The notes: generated by a model not told the origin, from the letters alone. Counted from the stretch's first letter, positions 16,200 through 25,736 are shown. The stretch: DNA of 38,619 nt from Opitutaceae bacterium (GCA_005799525.1 SYGN01000229.1:1-38619), one strand, 5' to 3'. Made by a program: numbers and translations.

Positions 16200-16963
16200 G
16201 CCCCACCTCCGGTTCCGGTTTTCGCTCCGCCGGCCGGCCGGCGCACCCACACGACATTATCCAAATAAAAATCCGGGTTCGCCGGCAGCAGCCACGCAAG
16301 CAACCCGCCAAGGACGTTGACCGGCGCGATCAGCATCACCTGGGCGAGGGCATTCAGCGACCGGTGGCGGCTCCGCACCACCTTGTGGACATACGCCGAC
16401 GCCAGTTGCACCAGCGCGCGGCCGTCGGCGCAGGTCTTGCGCTCCGCGATCACCTCGAAGCCCGCACGTTCCAGCACGTGCCGCAACCCGAACGACGGGT
16501 AACGGCCGAAATCATACGGCTGCGAGTGCTCGTCCCACACGAAGGGCGTCGTCAGCAGCAGCACGCCGCCCGGCCGCAACACCCGCCGGATCTCCGCGAG
16601 AAATTCCGCCGGCTCAAAAATATGTTCCAGCACCTGCGAACACAGCGCTCCGTCAAAGCTCGCGTCGGCCAGCGGAAACTTGCCCGCGGAGTAGTACACG
16701 TCCGCCGCGCCGATCTCCCGCAACTCCAAGGTGTCGAGTTCGATCCCGACGTAGCGCGTGGCCCGCACAAACTCCCGGTAGGGCTTCCGGCCACAGCCCA
16801 CGTCCAGCACCTCGCCCCCCAACTGGGCAAGAAACGGCTGCATCTCCTGCCAGAGTCCGCGCCGGGCGAAAAAAAACGGATTGATGAGCAGCCCCACCCA
16901 GCCGGGCGCGAACAGCTGTCGCCACCACCACCGCCGCCCTGGGCTTTGCGCTCGGCCACTCAT
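16196..16963 (-). CDS. Class I SAM-dependent methyltransferase (Methyltransf_11 type)
   Basis: A 255-residue protein. Motif I is EVLDVGCGRKPYREF, followed by YVGIELDTLE, SFDGALCSQVLEHIFEPAEFLAEI and RRVLRPGGVLLLTTPFVWDEHSQPYDF, all classic for Methyltransf_11. A hydrophobic stretch near the C-terminus (VMLIAPVNVLGGLLAWLL) suggests membrane association, fitting a lipid-linked substrate. Both ends overlap neighbours by ATGA, so it is translationally coupled with the GT-methyltransferase fusion upstream and the FkbM gene downstream. Confidence 0.88.
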   Translation of the reverse strand: MSGRAQSPGRRWWWRQLFAPGWVGLLINPFFFARRGLWQEMQPFLAQLGGEVLDVGCGRKPYREFVRATRYVGIELDTLELREIGAADVYYSAGKFPLADASFDGALCSQVLEHIFEPAEFLAEIRRVLRPGGVLLLTTPFVWDEHSQPYDFGRYPSFGLRHVLERAGFEVIAERKTCADGRALVQLASAYVHKVVRSRHRSLNALAQVMLIAPVNVLGGLLAWLLPANPDFYLDNVVWVRRPAGGAKTGTGGGA

Positions 16964-18612
16964 GGTTCGACGCGGCGGAAATGCAGCGAACGAAACTCCA
17001 GCCCGACCGGCACCGCCACTTCGTCGCGGGATTCGCTCTCCAGCCGGTAGCGGCCCGCGAATTGCGCCAGAAATTCCGTCCGGTCAAAAAACCAGCAGGG
17101 ATAGCTCGCCGCGTAGATCGAGCGCGGCACGTGCTGCACGGTCAGGCGCGTCTTTCCGTCGAGCGCAAATCCGGTGCGCTCCACGACAATCCACCGGGCG
17201 CCCGTCTCCAGCACGCTGGACAGTGTCGCGAGCGGAGACGGGAGGTAAGGCAACACGCCCGCAAGGAGCAGCACGTCCGGCGTGCCCTCATCACAGGCCT
17301 CGGTCACGGTCGTGTAAAACTCCAATTCGCCGTTCTGAAATTCCGCTCGGCCGGCCGCCGTAAACTTCGGTTGCTCGACGACCCGCCAACGCAACGCACC
17401 GACCTCCCCCAGCTGCGCCCGCACCTGAAAATAGAGGCTGCCCAGCGAGCCGCCGAAATCCAACACGGTCAGCCGGCCGTTCCCGGCGGCTTCCCGCAAC
17501 CGTGACACCCCGGGCCACCAGGGCGCGGCAGCGTGAAACGCCACTCCGTCCCGTTCATAGGTCGCGCGCCCCTCCCGCACCTGCCGGGCCGCCGCCCGCA
17601 CCCGGTGAAAAATCCGGTCCGAATCGTAACCCCGGGCGGCGGCCGCGGCCGCCGGCCAGTCGGCAAAATTGCCCACCCAGCGCACTCGAAAAAATCGCTC
17701 CACCAGCGGCGACAACACCGCCGCCGGCACCAGCCGCCGGACCACCCGGCGCCAGCGCCCCGCCCAGCTCCGCCCTGCCGGCCAGGCCGCCGTCGTCCAC
17801 AGCCGCCGACACTCCGCGTGCTCGGCCGGCACCGGCCACACCGCCGGCACCGCCGGCGCCGCCCGCAACGGCGGATTCTCCCACTCGACCGCCTCCGCCG
17901 CATTCATCGCGCCCGCATCGAATCCGATGTGCTCGACCATCGACCACGGCGGCCGCACACACAGCCCGCCATGCTGGAAATGGTGATACACCCACCGCAC
18001 CGCCCAGATATTTTTCCGGGTTTCCTCCCGCGCCATTTCCGGCAAATCCGCCCCATACGCGTCCGTTGCTGCCCCGTGCGCTTCCGTCGCCGCCATTTTC
18101 ATCACCGCCGTCTCGTCCAGCATCCCGCGCCAGCTCCGCGCCCACGCGCCCCACACCCAGCACTCCGCCCGCGCATCGCCATACGGCGCTTCCCCCACGT
18201 CCGCCGGCATCACGCGCGGATGCGTCCACCCCGTCACACTCATCACGCGCTCGTCCGTCGCATAGTGCCGCAGCGCCGCGCACATCCACGCATAGGTCCC
18301 CGGCACGCACACCAGATCGTCCTCCCACACCACAAACGCCTCATGCTTCGCTGCGACTGCGGTCACGCCCGCGAGCACATTTTTTCCCAGGCCCAAATTC
18401 TCCGGGCGCTCCGTCAGCCGCACCTCGCACCAGTCCACCGCGCGCAACATCGCCCGTACCTCCGCCACCGCTGCCGCATCCGCCGCGCCTTTCGCGCCGT
18501 CGGCAAATGCGTACAGGAGCGGCACCGCATTCTCGCGCAGGCACGCCAACACGCGCGCGAGATGCACCGGACGCGCGTAGGCTAGCAACACGACTGGGAT
18601 TGTTTCGTTCAT
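16960..18612 (-). CDS. Bifunctional glycosyltransferase / TIGR04325-type methyltransferase fusion
   Basis: A 550-residue two-domain protein. The N-terminal half (about 1-290) is a GT-A-like transferase: VVLLAYARPVHLARVLACL, RPENLGLGKNVLAGV, EAFVVWEDDLVCVPGTYAWM (acidic EDD motif) and ECWVWGAWARSW. The C-terminal half starts with WVGNFADWPAAAAAARGYDS, the opening of the TIGR04325 putative methyltransferase family, followed by LTVLDFGGSLGSLYFQVR, VLLLAGVLPYLPSP and ASYPCWFFDRTEFL. The two activities probably act on the same glycan intermediate. The ATG at 18612 sits 12 nt after the stop of the upstream gene. Confidence 0.85.
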   Translation of the reverse strand: MNETIPVVLLAYARPVHLARVLACLRENAVPLLYAFADGAKGAADAAAVAEVRAMLRAVDWCEVRLTERPENLGLGKNVLAGVTAVAAKHEAFVVWEDDLVCVPGTYAWMCAALRHYATDERVMSVTGWTHPRVMPADVGEAPYGDARAECWVWGAWARSWRGMLDETAVMKMAATEAHGAATDAYGADLPEMAREETRKNIWAVRWVYHHFQHGGLCVRPPWSMVEHIGFDAGAMNAAEAVEWENPPLRAAPAVPAVWPVPAEHAECRRLWTTAAWPAGRSWAGRWRRVVRRLVPAAVLSPLVERFFRVRWVGNFADWPAAAAAARGYDSDRIFHRVRAAARQVREGRATYERDGVAFHAAAPWWPGVSRLREAAGNGRLTVLDFGGSLGSLYFQVRAQLGEVGALRWRVVEQPKFTAAGRAEFQNGELEFYTTVTEACDEGTPDVLLLAGVLPYLPSPLATLSSVLETGARWIVVERTGFALDGKTRLTVQHVPRSIYAASYPCWFFDRTEFLAQFAGRYRLESESRDEVAVPVGLEFRSLHFRRVEP

Positions 18613-18624
18613 CCGTCAGTACGG

Positions 18625-19341
18625 TCACCGCCGTGCATAGAGCAAATCGCGGTGCGTGCCGACATCAGTCAGCACCTCCACCATCCGATAACGCGGTTCC
18701 AGCACCGCCGCGATTCCCGCCTCGGCCCGCGCTTCCACGCAAATAAACCGCGGCGCATGCCGCGCAAAATCCAGCCCACGCAACACCGCCTCCTCCGCCC
18801 CTTCCACGTCGAGGCTCAGTAAATCAATTTCCCCGACGATCCCCGCTTCGTCGATCAGTGCCGACAACGTCCGCGCCGCCACGCGGATCGTGCGCGTCTC
18901 CGCCAGACCCTGCACAGCCCGGCCCGCCGCGACATGATCCGCCGTCGCCGCCCCGTCGCCCAACGCTCCCGCCACCGTCGACATCAAACCCGCCACGTGC
19001 AGTTCCACCGTCGCGCCAGCTACGTCTTGGGCCACGAGCGCCGACTCCGCGACGACGGAAGCGCGGCGGTTTTTCCGGCACTCCGCCGCCAACTCCGGCA
19101 CCGGCTCGACCAGCAGCCCCGTCCAGCCGCGAATCTTTTCAAAATAGTAGGTGTTGCTCTGCCGCACCCCGTCATTCGCTCCCGCCTCGATAAACACGCC
19201 ACCGTCGCGGTCGAGGTGCCGCTCCAATTTCCGGTCGATATCGTGGAGCGCCGGCCGCGAGTAGCGCTCCACGCCCAACGCCTCGCCCGCTCCCCGCCGC
19301 AGGCGCTTAAGCGATTGGCGTAGGCTGGAAGAAAAGTTCAT
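18625..19341 (-). CDS. FkbM-family methyltransferase
   Basis: A 238-residue protein with VFIEAGANDGVRQSNTYYFEK, GWTGLLVEPVPELAAECRKNR, RTIRVAARTLSALIDEAG and EIDLLSLDVEGAEEAVLRGL, the canonical FkbM order. It differs clearly from the FkbM protein at 15240 and belongs to a different subgroup. ATG at 19341 overlaps the flippase stop as ATGA. It probably O-methylates a sugar of the exported polysaccharide. Confidence 0.9.
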   Translation of the reverse strand: MNFSSSLRQSLKRLRRGAGEALGVERYSRPALHDIDRKLERHLDRDGGVFIEAGANDGVRQSNTYYFEKIRGWTGLLVEPVPELAAECRKNRRASVVAESALVAQDVAGATVELHVAGLMSTVAGALGDGAATADHVAAGRAVQGLAETRTIRVAARTLSALIDEAGIVGEIDLLSLDVEGAEEAVLRGLDFARHAPRFICVEARAEAGIAAVLEPRYRMVEVLTDVGTHRDLLYARR

Positions 19342-20663
19342 GCGCGCCGGAGATAACTCCACCCACGCAACGGAATCAACAAAGCCCGCGTTTGCATCGC
19401 CGCCGTCGCCCGCACCGCCGGATGACAATACGACGCCAGCCACGCCGCCAGCCCGTAGGAAATCACCGTCGCCCACGCCGCGCCAAGCCCGCCCCAGCGC
19501 GGGATAAAAATAAAATTCAGCCCCACATTCGCCACGGCGCCCGCCGCCGTCGCCGCGAGATAAAACGTCTGCAGCCCTTCGTTCACCAGCCACTGCCCGC
19601 GCGCCACACCGAGAAATACAAACACGCTCGACCAGATGTGCACCGCCAGGATCGGTCCCGCCGCCGCAAACTCCGCACCATACGCCGTGCGCACGATCCA
19701 GGGCGCCGCCAGCGCGACCGGCACCGATAACGCATACGCCGCCGCCGCGCTCACGTCGTAGTATCGCTGCTGCTGCCGCGCATACTCCGACGCGTCCTGG
19801 CCTTTCACCCGTAACAGCGCCGGCAACACACTCGACGCCAGCGCCGTCGGCAGGAAATACCAGACCTCACTCAACCGCGCCGCCGCCGCATAGACCCCGA
19901 CCTCCGCCGGTCCCGCGAGGTGCCGTAACATCACTTCGTCGATCTTCATGTAGACCACAATAGCGAGGCTCGCGAACATCAGCGGCCACGCCTCGGCCAG
20001 CAACCGTCGCACCGTGGCCCTCCGCGCCGCCACCACCGGCATCCGCAGTCCCGCCCGCCGCGCGACCGCAAAAAAACCCGCCGCCCCCGCCGCCATTTCG
20101 CCCACGAGGACCCACGCAAACGCCGTCAACGGCGCGTCGGTCGCGATCAGCCACAACCGCACGCCCGAGGCCACGGCGAGCGCGCCGAGTTGCGCTACCG
20201 CCGCCGCCTTCGCCCGCAGGTGCGCCTGCAGCCACAACTCCGGCAAAAACAGCGCCGGCTGCAGCAGCCCCAACGCCAGCACCGCCAGCAATCGCGCTTC
20301 CTCTCCCGTCCCGCCCCAGCCCGCCCACACCGCGATTCCGACCGACCCACCAGCCAACACCCCAGCCAACACCCGCGCCACGAAGCTGCTCGCCAGCAAC
20401 TCCGCCGTCCGCTCCGGCGACTGCAACAGCTCGCGTTTCAAAATCGCGTCGAGCCCCAGCGCAGGCACGAAACCCAGCAGCGTCACGAGCGCCACGCCGT
20501 AACTCAGCGCCCCCAACCGCTCCGGCCCGAGGTGCCGCGCGACGAACAACCCCACGACCGTCCCGATCACGAAACGCCCCGCGCGCTCCGCAAACAGCCA
20601 GCCGAAATTGGCCGCCGCCTTGCGAAAACCCGGCTTTGCCAAGACTTCGGCCATCTCCTGCAT
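19338..20663 (-). CDS. Wzx-like polysaccharide flippase (MATE/MOP superfamily)
   Basis: A 441-residue inner-membrane protein with 12 to 14 hydrophobic helices that should flip the undecaprenyl-linked repeat unit to the periplasm. Typical segments are NFGWLFAERAGRFVIGTVVGLFVARHLGPERLG, YGVALVTLLGFVPALGLDAIL, SLAIVVYMKIDEVMLRHLAG and GVYAAAARLSEVWYFLP. ATG at 20663 was chosen because the upstream frame is GC-rich intergenic sequence without a transporter-like N-terminus. It is divergent from the DPM-type glycosyltransferase across 190 bp, which must hold both promoters. Confidence 0.88.
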   Translation of the reverse strand: MQEMAEVLAKPGFRKAAANFGWLFAERAGRFVIGTVVGLFVARHLGPERLGALSYGVALVTLLGFVPALGLDAILKRELLQSPERTAELLASSFVARVLAGVLAGGSVGIAVWAGWGGTGEEARLLAVLALGLLQPALFLPELWLQAHLRAKAAAVAQLGALAVASGVRLWLIATDAPLTAFAWVLVGEMAAGAAGFFAVARRAGLRMPVVAARRATVRRLLAEAWPLMFASLAIVVYMKIDEVMLRHLAGPAEVGVYAAAARLSEVWYFLPTALASSVLPALLRVKGQDASEYARQQQRYYDVSAAAAYALSVPVALAAPWIVRTAYGAEFAAAGPILAVHIWSSVFVFLGVARGQWLVNEGLQTFYLAATAAGAVANVGLNFIFIPRWGGLGAAWATVISYGLAAWLASYCHPAVRATAAMQTRALLIPLRGWSYLRRA

Positions 20664-20853
20664 TCGGCGCACGATGAGTTTCGCGTCACCCACCGTCAAG
20701 GGTGCCCCCACCGGTGCGCCGTCGCCGTCGGTCTCGCCCACGCCGCCCGGCCGCCTCCTCGACCGCGAGGGCGACTGGGGACTCTCGGCCCTTCCGACGC
20801 CGTAATTGTTCTTCCGTCCCGCCCGACGCGCCGTAGCGTCCCCCTGCCTCCGC

Positions 20854-21543
20854 ATGAAACTCTCCATCGTCATCCCCTGCTACAACGAGACGAAAACTAT
20901 CCGCGCCATCGTCGATCGCGTGCGCGCCGCGCCCATCGCGGAGAAGGAGATCATCATCGTCGATGACTGCTCGACCGACGGCACCCGCGAAATCCTCCGC
21001 ACCGAAATCGCCCCGCTCGTCGCCAAAATCATCTACCACGACGTCAATCAGGGCAAAGGCGCCGCGCTCCGTACCGGCATCGCCGCCGCCACCGGCGACG
21101 CTGTCATCATCCAGGACGCCGACCTCGAATACGATCCCAACGAATACCCGCGCCTCCTCAAACCCATCACCGACGGCAAGGCCGACGTCGTCTTCGGCTC
21201 CCGTTTCTCCGGCGGAGACGCCCACCGCGTCGTCTATTTCTGGCACATGGTCGGCAACAAATTTCTCACGTTGCTCTCCAACATGGCGACCAATCTCAAC
21301 CTCACAGACATGGAGACTTGCTACAAAGTTTTCCGTCGCGAGGTGATTCAAAAAATCAAGATCGAGGAAAATCGCTTCGGCTTCGAGCCCGAGATCACCG
21401 CCAAGGTCGCACGTTCCGGCTCCGTGATCTACGAGGTCGGCATCAGCTACTACGGTCGCACCTACGCCGAGGGGAAAAAAATTGGCTGGCGCGACGGTTT
21501 CCGCGCACTCTGGGCCATCGGAAAATACAATTTTTTCCAGTGA
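20854..21543 (+). CDS. GT2 glycosyltransferase, dolichol-phosphate mannosyltransferase-like
   Basis: A 229-residue GT-A enzyme: [69 protein letters not shown] (DxD), [11 protein letters not shown] and [13 protein letters not shown]. These match DPM1/polyisoprenyl-phosphate sugar synthases that make lipid-linked monosaccharides. There is no C-terminal membrane helix, unlike ArnC or GtrB. ATG at 20854 follows the family N-terminus exactly; the ORF track start at 20806 is upstream noise. The 171 bp after the stop hold nothing recognisable. Confidence 0.9.
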   Translation: MKLSIVIPCYNETKTIRAIVDRVRAAPIAEKEIIIVDDCSTDGTREILRTEIAPLVAKIIYHDVNQGKGAALRTGIAAATGDAVIIQDADLEYDPNEYPRLLKPITDGKADVVFGSRFSGGDAHRVVYFWHMVGNKFLTLLSNMATNLNLTDMETCYKVFRREVIQKIKIEENRFGFEPEITAKVARSGSVIYEVGISYYGRTYAEGKKIGWRDGFRALWAIGKYNFFQ

Positions 21544-21714
21544 GCGGTCGCCACCCGCGCGCACCTCTCTCGCACCCCGCTTTGCTGTAAAGGCCAGACC
21601 GGTTCCATCAGAGGATGCGATCAGGGCTATTCCGTCGGGCTGGAGTGCGCGCATCGCCCTCCCGCCGCAGACGAGCTCGCCCCGCCCGTCACACCTGCCC
21701 GTGGCGTCCTACCC

Positions 21715-22809
21715 TCAAACCCGGGTGGCGATGGCCAACTCAAATATAAAGCGCGCGTTTTGCGCGGGCGTTCCCACGGTAATCCGCACCCATTCAGGCA
21801 ACCCGTAGGACCTGACCGGCCGCACAATCACACCTTTCCGTTGCAGCGCGTTGAACACCCGCTCGCCGTCTCCCACGCGCACTAACATAAAATTCGCGAC
21901 ACTGCGCACCACCTCGAGCCCCAGCCCTTCACATCCTCGCACGAGGTCGGCGAGGCCCGCGCGATTTTCTCGCGCCGTTTTTTCGGCGAAATCGCTGTCG
22001 TCCAGCGCGGCCAGCGCCGCCGCCTGGGCGATCGCGTTGACGTTGAAGGGTTGCTTCACGCGGTTCAGCAAGGCGCACATTTCCGCACTACCGTAGCCAT
22101 AGCCCACGCGGAGGGAGGCGAGCCCGTAAATTTTCGAAAACGTCCGCAGGCAGATTATTTTTCGCCCCTCGGCGATCAGCGGACGCAAGTCGGGGGCGTT
22201 GACGAGGAATTCCGCGTAGGCTTCGTCAAACACCCCGACCACGTGTTCGGGTAGCGCTCGCGCAAACGCTAATACTTCCGGCGCCGTGTTTGCCGTCCCC
22301 GTCGGGTTGTTGGGCGTACACACGAACACCAGCTTTGTCCGCGGCGTGATCGCGGCCGCCATCGCGTTCAAGTCATGCCGCCATTCGCGCAAGGGCACTT
22401 CGACCGGGGTTGCGCCGAACAACCGCGTCACCAGTTTGTAGACCACAAATGCCGGCGCGGCCATCACCACCTCGTCGCCTTCCCGAAGAAACACGTGACC
22501 GAGTAGTTCGATGATTTCGTTGGAGCCGTTCCCCACGATAAACTGCTGAGCAGCCAACCCCCACCGCGTCGCCAATTTTTGCCTCAGCGAAAAACACCCG
22601 CCATCGGGGTAGAGCTCGCCGTGCTCCAGCGCCCGCTTGGCCGCCGCCACCGCGAGCGGCGACGAACCCCAAGGATTTTCATTCGATGCCAGCTTGATGA
22701 TTCCCGCCGGATCGAGCCCCAACTCGCGCGCCACATCCTCGATGGGCTTGCCCGGTTCATAGACGGGCTGCGTGAGCACCGACGGTTTCACCAACGTATC
22801 AAGTTTCAT
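21715..22809 (-). CDS. hisC: Histidinol-phosphate aminotransferase
   Basis: PLP-dependent aminotransferase that converts imidazole acetol phosphate to histidinol phosphate in histidine synthesis. The 364-residue protein has family motifs in order: IIKLASNENPWGSSP, YPDGGCFSLRQKLA, FIVGNGSNEIIELL, VFVCTPNNPTGT, VFDEAYAEF and LRTFSKIYGLASLRVGYG, where the Lys forms the internal aldimine. The C-terminus has NFMLVRVG and VRPVRSYGLPEWVRITVG. The ATG at 22809 matches the normal start. It lies alone among non-his genes, 111 bp after the HAD phosphatase. Confidence 0.95.
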   Translation of the reverse strand: MKLDTLVKPSVLTQPVYEPGKPIEDVARELGLDPAGIIKLASNENPWGSSPLAVAAAKRALEHGELYPDGGCFSLRQKLATRWGLAAQQFIVGNGSNEIIELLGHVFLREGDEVVMAAPAFVVYKLVTRLFGATPVEVPLREWRHDLNAMAAAITPRTKLVFVCTPNNPTGTANTAPEVLAFARALPEHVVGVFDEAYAEFLVNAPDLRPLIAEGRKIICLRTFSKIYGLASLRVGYGYGSAEMCALLNRVKQPFNVNAIAQAAALAALDDSDFAEKTARENRAGLADLVRGCEGLGLEVVRSVANFMLVRVGDGERVFNALQRKGVIVRPVRSYGLPEWVRITVGTPAQNARFIFELAIATRV

Positions 22810-22920
22810 TGCTTCACTGGAACACGGTTCCCCCTTCCCTCGGAAGCACGAAATTGCCTGACACCCGGCTAACTGCCGACGCCCAGCGGTGGCCCCGCGC
22901 CCCGGTCAATTCTCTGCTGA

Positions 22921-23511
22921 TTATTTCCGACTCGCGACCCGCACCCACTTCATGCCCGCCGCCTCCGCCGCACGCATCCCCGGCTCGGCATCTTCAAACA
23001 CCAGACAGTGCGTCGGCTGCACCCCCATTTTTTTCGCCGCCAATAAAAACATGTCCGGCGCCGGCTTCCCGTGCACCACATCGTCCGCTGACACCACCAC
23101 CGGAAAAAGCGCAGCCAGCCCCTTCAGCTCCAGCGTGCGCCGCACGATGTCGTGGGGGCCACCCGACGCGATCGCCACCGGATGCGTCGCCGCAACCCGT
23201 CGCGCAAACGCGACGACCGGCTCGATCAGTGCCGCCTCGTACGTCCGCGCGGAAAACAAGACTTCCTTCTCGTGAAACACCTTCCACGGATCGATTTTCA
23301 ACCCGTAGTGCGTCGCCAGCAGTTCCGCCACCCGCAAGGTCGGCACACCACCGAGCGAGTAAAACAAATCTTCACTCAATGTCCCGGGCATCCCCGCCCG
23401 TCGCATGGCCTCGTCCCACGCCAGATAGTGCAACGGCATCGTGTCCACGAGCGTGCCGTCGAGATCAAATATGTAGCCAGCAAAGTTTCCGTCCGGAATC
23501 TCCAGTTTCAT
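22921..23511 (-). CDS. HAD-family phosphatase, beta-phosphoglucomutase/YqaB-like
   Basis: A 196-residue HAD hydrolase with motif I YIFDLDGTLVDTMPLHYLAW (nucleophile DxD), a helical cap (residues about 20-90), motif II VAIASGGPHDIV, motif III Lys in VHGKPAPDMFL, and motif IV CLVFEDAEPGM. It probably dephosphorylates a sugar phosphate. A role as histidinol-phosphate phosphatase beside hisC is conceivable but unsupported. ATG at 23511 is chosen over GTG 23529. A three-unit heptamer array lies just upstream. Confidence 0.86.
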   Translation of the reverse strand: MKLEIPDGNFAGYIFDLDGTLVDTMPLHYLAWDEAMRRAGMPGTLSEDLFYSLGGVPTLRVAELLATHYGLKIDPWKVFHEKEVLFSARTYEAALIEPVVAFARRVAATHPVAIASGGPHDIVRRTLELKGLAALFPVVVSADDVVHGKPAPDMFLLAAKKMGVQPTHCLVFEDAEPGMRAAEAAGMKWVRVASRK

Positions 23512-23537
23512 GCGAGCGGTCACGCTCACATCCGCCC

Positions 23538-23558
23538 TTCAGTTTTCAACCTTCAACT
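23538..23558. repeat. Heptamer array (TTCAACn, three units)
   Basis: TTCAGTT, TTCAACC and TTCAACT repeat with a 7-nt period in the gap between the TSUP permease and the HAD gene. Confidence 0.75.
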
Positions 23559-23569
23559 GCGCCGCCCGC

Positions 23570-24283
23570 TCAGGTGATCACGAGCTTCACCGCCGCCACG
23601 AGCAGCACGAGCGCCAGCGCCGGGCGCAACTGCGCAGGCCGCGCCACTCGACTGCCCCAGCGCGAACCCAGCAGCCCCCCCGCGGTCGCCGCGATCACCA
23701 GCCAAGGCCACGACGCCGGCAATTCACCCAGCGATCCAACATGGCCGAGCAGTCCCGCCGCTGAATTGACCAAAATAAATGGTGCCGATACCGCCGCCGC
23801 CGCCTTCGGCTCTGCCCAACGAAAAAACAAAATCAACGGCGTCAAAAAAATCCCTCCGCCCACCCCAATTAATCCCGAAATAAATCCGATCGACGCACCC
23901 ACAAGGACGATCACCCACACCGACGGCCGCCGCACCTCTGCCCCCGACGCCGCTGGAATCAAGAGCCGCCCCGCCGCAAACAAAAGCGCCGCCGCCACGA
24001 GCCAGCGAAACACCTCCGCACTCAACTGCCAGCCACCGCCCAGATACGCGCAGGGCGCCGCCACGACCGCAAAGGGCCAAAACAACCGCCACGCGAAATG
24101 TCCGGCGCGGACAAAGATCACCGTGCCGATCAGCGAGACCACCACATTGAGCACGAGCGCCGTCGGCTTCATCGCCGCCGGCTCGAAGCCAGCAAGCGCC
24201 ATCACCGCCAAGTAGCCCGACGCCCCACCATGCCCGACGGTCGCGTAGAGCGCAGCCACCAAAAAGAAAACGCCTGCGATCAC
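23570..24283 (-). CDS. TSUP-family permease (TauE/SafE-like)
   Basis: A 237-residue membrane protein with seven or eight helices in two homologous halves. Each half has the family glycine-rich motif: VAALYATVGHGGASGYLAV and GFISGLIGVGGGIFLTPLI. TSUP proteins export sulfite, sulfoacetate or related anions, or import some of them; the substrate cannot be told here. The start is GTG at 24283. It follows arsJ by 116 bp on the same strand, so it may belong to the same transcript. Confidence 0.88.
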   Translation of the reverse strand: MIAGVFFLVAALYATVGHGGASGYLAVMALAGFEPAAMKPTALVLNVVVSLIGTVIFVRAGHFAWRLFWPFAVVAAPCAYLGGGWQLSAEVFRWLVAAALLFAAGRLLIPAASGAEVRRPSVWVIVLVGASIGFISGLIGVGGGIFLTPLILFFRWAEPKAAAAVSAPFILVNSAAGLLGHVGSLGELPASWPWLVIAATAGGLLGSRWGSRVARPAQLRPALALVLLVAAVKLVIT

Positions 24284-24399
24284 GGCCGCCCTTTCGGCTC
24301 CAGGGGAGTTCGGTGCTGTTTATCCATCGCACTCGTCATTGCCGCGCGCACCGAGCCGACGCAATCAAACTGGCACGCGGCCAACCCAAAACCGGCGGG

Positions 24400-25647
24400 T
24401 CACTCGCCGCCCCCGAGCTTCACTCCCCCCGCCACCAGTTTTTCCGGATGCGCCGCCTGCCGCGGCAACGCCAGCGCGATCACCGCCGCTGCCAGCACAA
24501 ACACCAACGTCCCCCACAGACATCCCGCGAGCCCGCCCCACTGAAAAAGCGCGCCCGACAACAGGCATCCCACCAGCCGCCCACCCGCATTCGCCATGTA
24601 ATAAAACCCCACGTTTAACGCCACGTTGTCGCCGTCCGTGTAATCGAGAATCAGATAGGAATGAACCGCCGAGTTCAGCGCAAATACCGCGCCAAACACC
24701 GCGAGCCCACTGACGATCACCACGCCCGCCGGCGCCCCCGCCGCGAGCGCCAGCGGCACCGCCGCCGCGACACCCGCGAGGCCAAAGGCCAGACCCGCCG
24801 CCATCCCGCCCGCTGGCACCCGCTCGCGAAACACCAGCGGCGCGGCCGACTGCACCAGGCCGTAACCAATTACCCAGCACGCCATGAACGCCCCCACCCG
24901 CGCCCCGCTCCACCCGAGCGACGCGCTCAAGAATACCGGCACACCCACCACGAACCAAATGTCGCGCGCCCCAAATAGAAAAAACCGCGCCGCCGACAGC
25001 ACGTTTACCGCCCGTGTCCTCGCAAAGAGGTCCCCCCAGCCCGCCTTCTGCTTCGCCGTACCCATCGCCCCCGGCAGCGTCACCGACGCCGCGATCAGCA
25101 CCGCCAGCAACGCCCCCGCCATCACGACCAGCCCACCCGCAAATCCCGCCACGCTCAGCAAAAACCCGCCGAGAAAAAAGCCGCAGCCTTTCAACGCGTT
25201 CTTCGATCCCGTGAGCAGCGCCACCCACCGGAATAGCGCCCCCCGCCCCTCGTCGCCCGTCGGCACCAGCACCTTGATCGCACTCTTCGCACTCATCTTC
25301 GTAAGGTCTTTCGCGATACCCGACAGCGCCTGCGCCACCATCACGTAGCTCACCGCCCAGCCCGTGGCCCACGCTGGATTGAGCAACGCAAGCATCCCCA
25401 GCGCCACCACCTGCAACGCCAACCCCGCGAGCAACGTCACCCGAAGCCCCAGCCGACTCGCCAGCCACCCGCCAAACACATTCGTGACAATCCCAAAAAA
25501 CTCGTAGAACAAAAACAACATCGCCAGCCGCACCGGCGGGTACCCGAGCTGCGCGAAGTGCAATAGCACGAGCATCCGCAGCGCCCCGTCCGTCAGCGTG
25601 AACCCCCAATATGCCGCCGTGACCACGATGTAATTCCGCAGATTCAC
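24400..25647 (-). CDS. arsJ: ArsJ-type MFS exporter of 1-arseno-3-phosphoglycerate
   Basis: A 415-residue major-facilitator protein with about 12 helices. It begins NLRNYIVVTAAYWGFTLTDGALRMLVLLHF and contains SGIAKDLTKMSAKSAIKVLVP, GSKNALKGCGFFLGG, RFFLFGARDIWFVVGVPVFL and YYMANAGGRLVG, the pattern of ArsJ. ArsJ exports the unstable product that GAPDH makes from arsenate, giving arsenate resistance without reduction. The arsR and gap genes upstream on the same strand support this call. The start is GTG at 25647; the nearest upstream ATG runs into a stop. Confidence 0.9.
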   Translation of the reverse strand: MNLRNYIVVTAAYWGFTLTDGALRMLVLLHFAQLGYPPVRLAMLFLFYEFFGIVTNVFGGWLASRLGLRVTLLAGLALQVVALGMLALLNPAWATGWAVSYVMVAQALSGIAKDLTKMSAKSAIKVLVPTGDEGRGALFRWVALLTGSKNALKGCGFFLGGFLLSVAGFAGGLVVMAGALLAVLIAASVTLPGAMGTAKQKAGWGDLFARTRAVNVLSAARFFLFGARDIWFVVGVPVFLSASLGWSGARVGAFMACWVIGYGLVQSAAPLVFRERVPAGGMAAGLAFGLAGVAAAVPLALAAGAPAGVVIVSGLAVFGAVFALNSAVHSYLILDYTDGDNVALNVGFYYMANAGGRLVGCLLSGALFQWGGLAGCLWGTLVFVLAAAVIALALPRQAAHPEKLVAGGVKLGGGE

Positions 25648-25736
25648 GTCAGGTCATTTCCAATCTTCTCCGCCGGTAACCGCGAGCGTGCGCGCGGGGC
25701 CCGCGCCACGCCAACCCGTGAATTCACCTCCGCCGT

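Noticed and set aside
20686-21654. 322-codon minus-strand ORF
   Set aside because: It lies antisense to the clear DPM-type glycosyltransferase and has acidic low-complexity composition typical of shadow frames in GC-rich DNA.
21544-21714. Possible small gene or bidirectional terminator between the convergent glycosyltransferase and hisC genes
   Set aside because: No ORF with family similarity, no hairpin with T-run found.
22921-23511. HAD enzyme as histidinol-phosphate phosphatase
   Set aside because: Cap type and motifs fit beta-phosphoglucomutase/YqaB-like phosphatases; adjacency to hisC alone is not enough.
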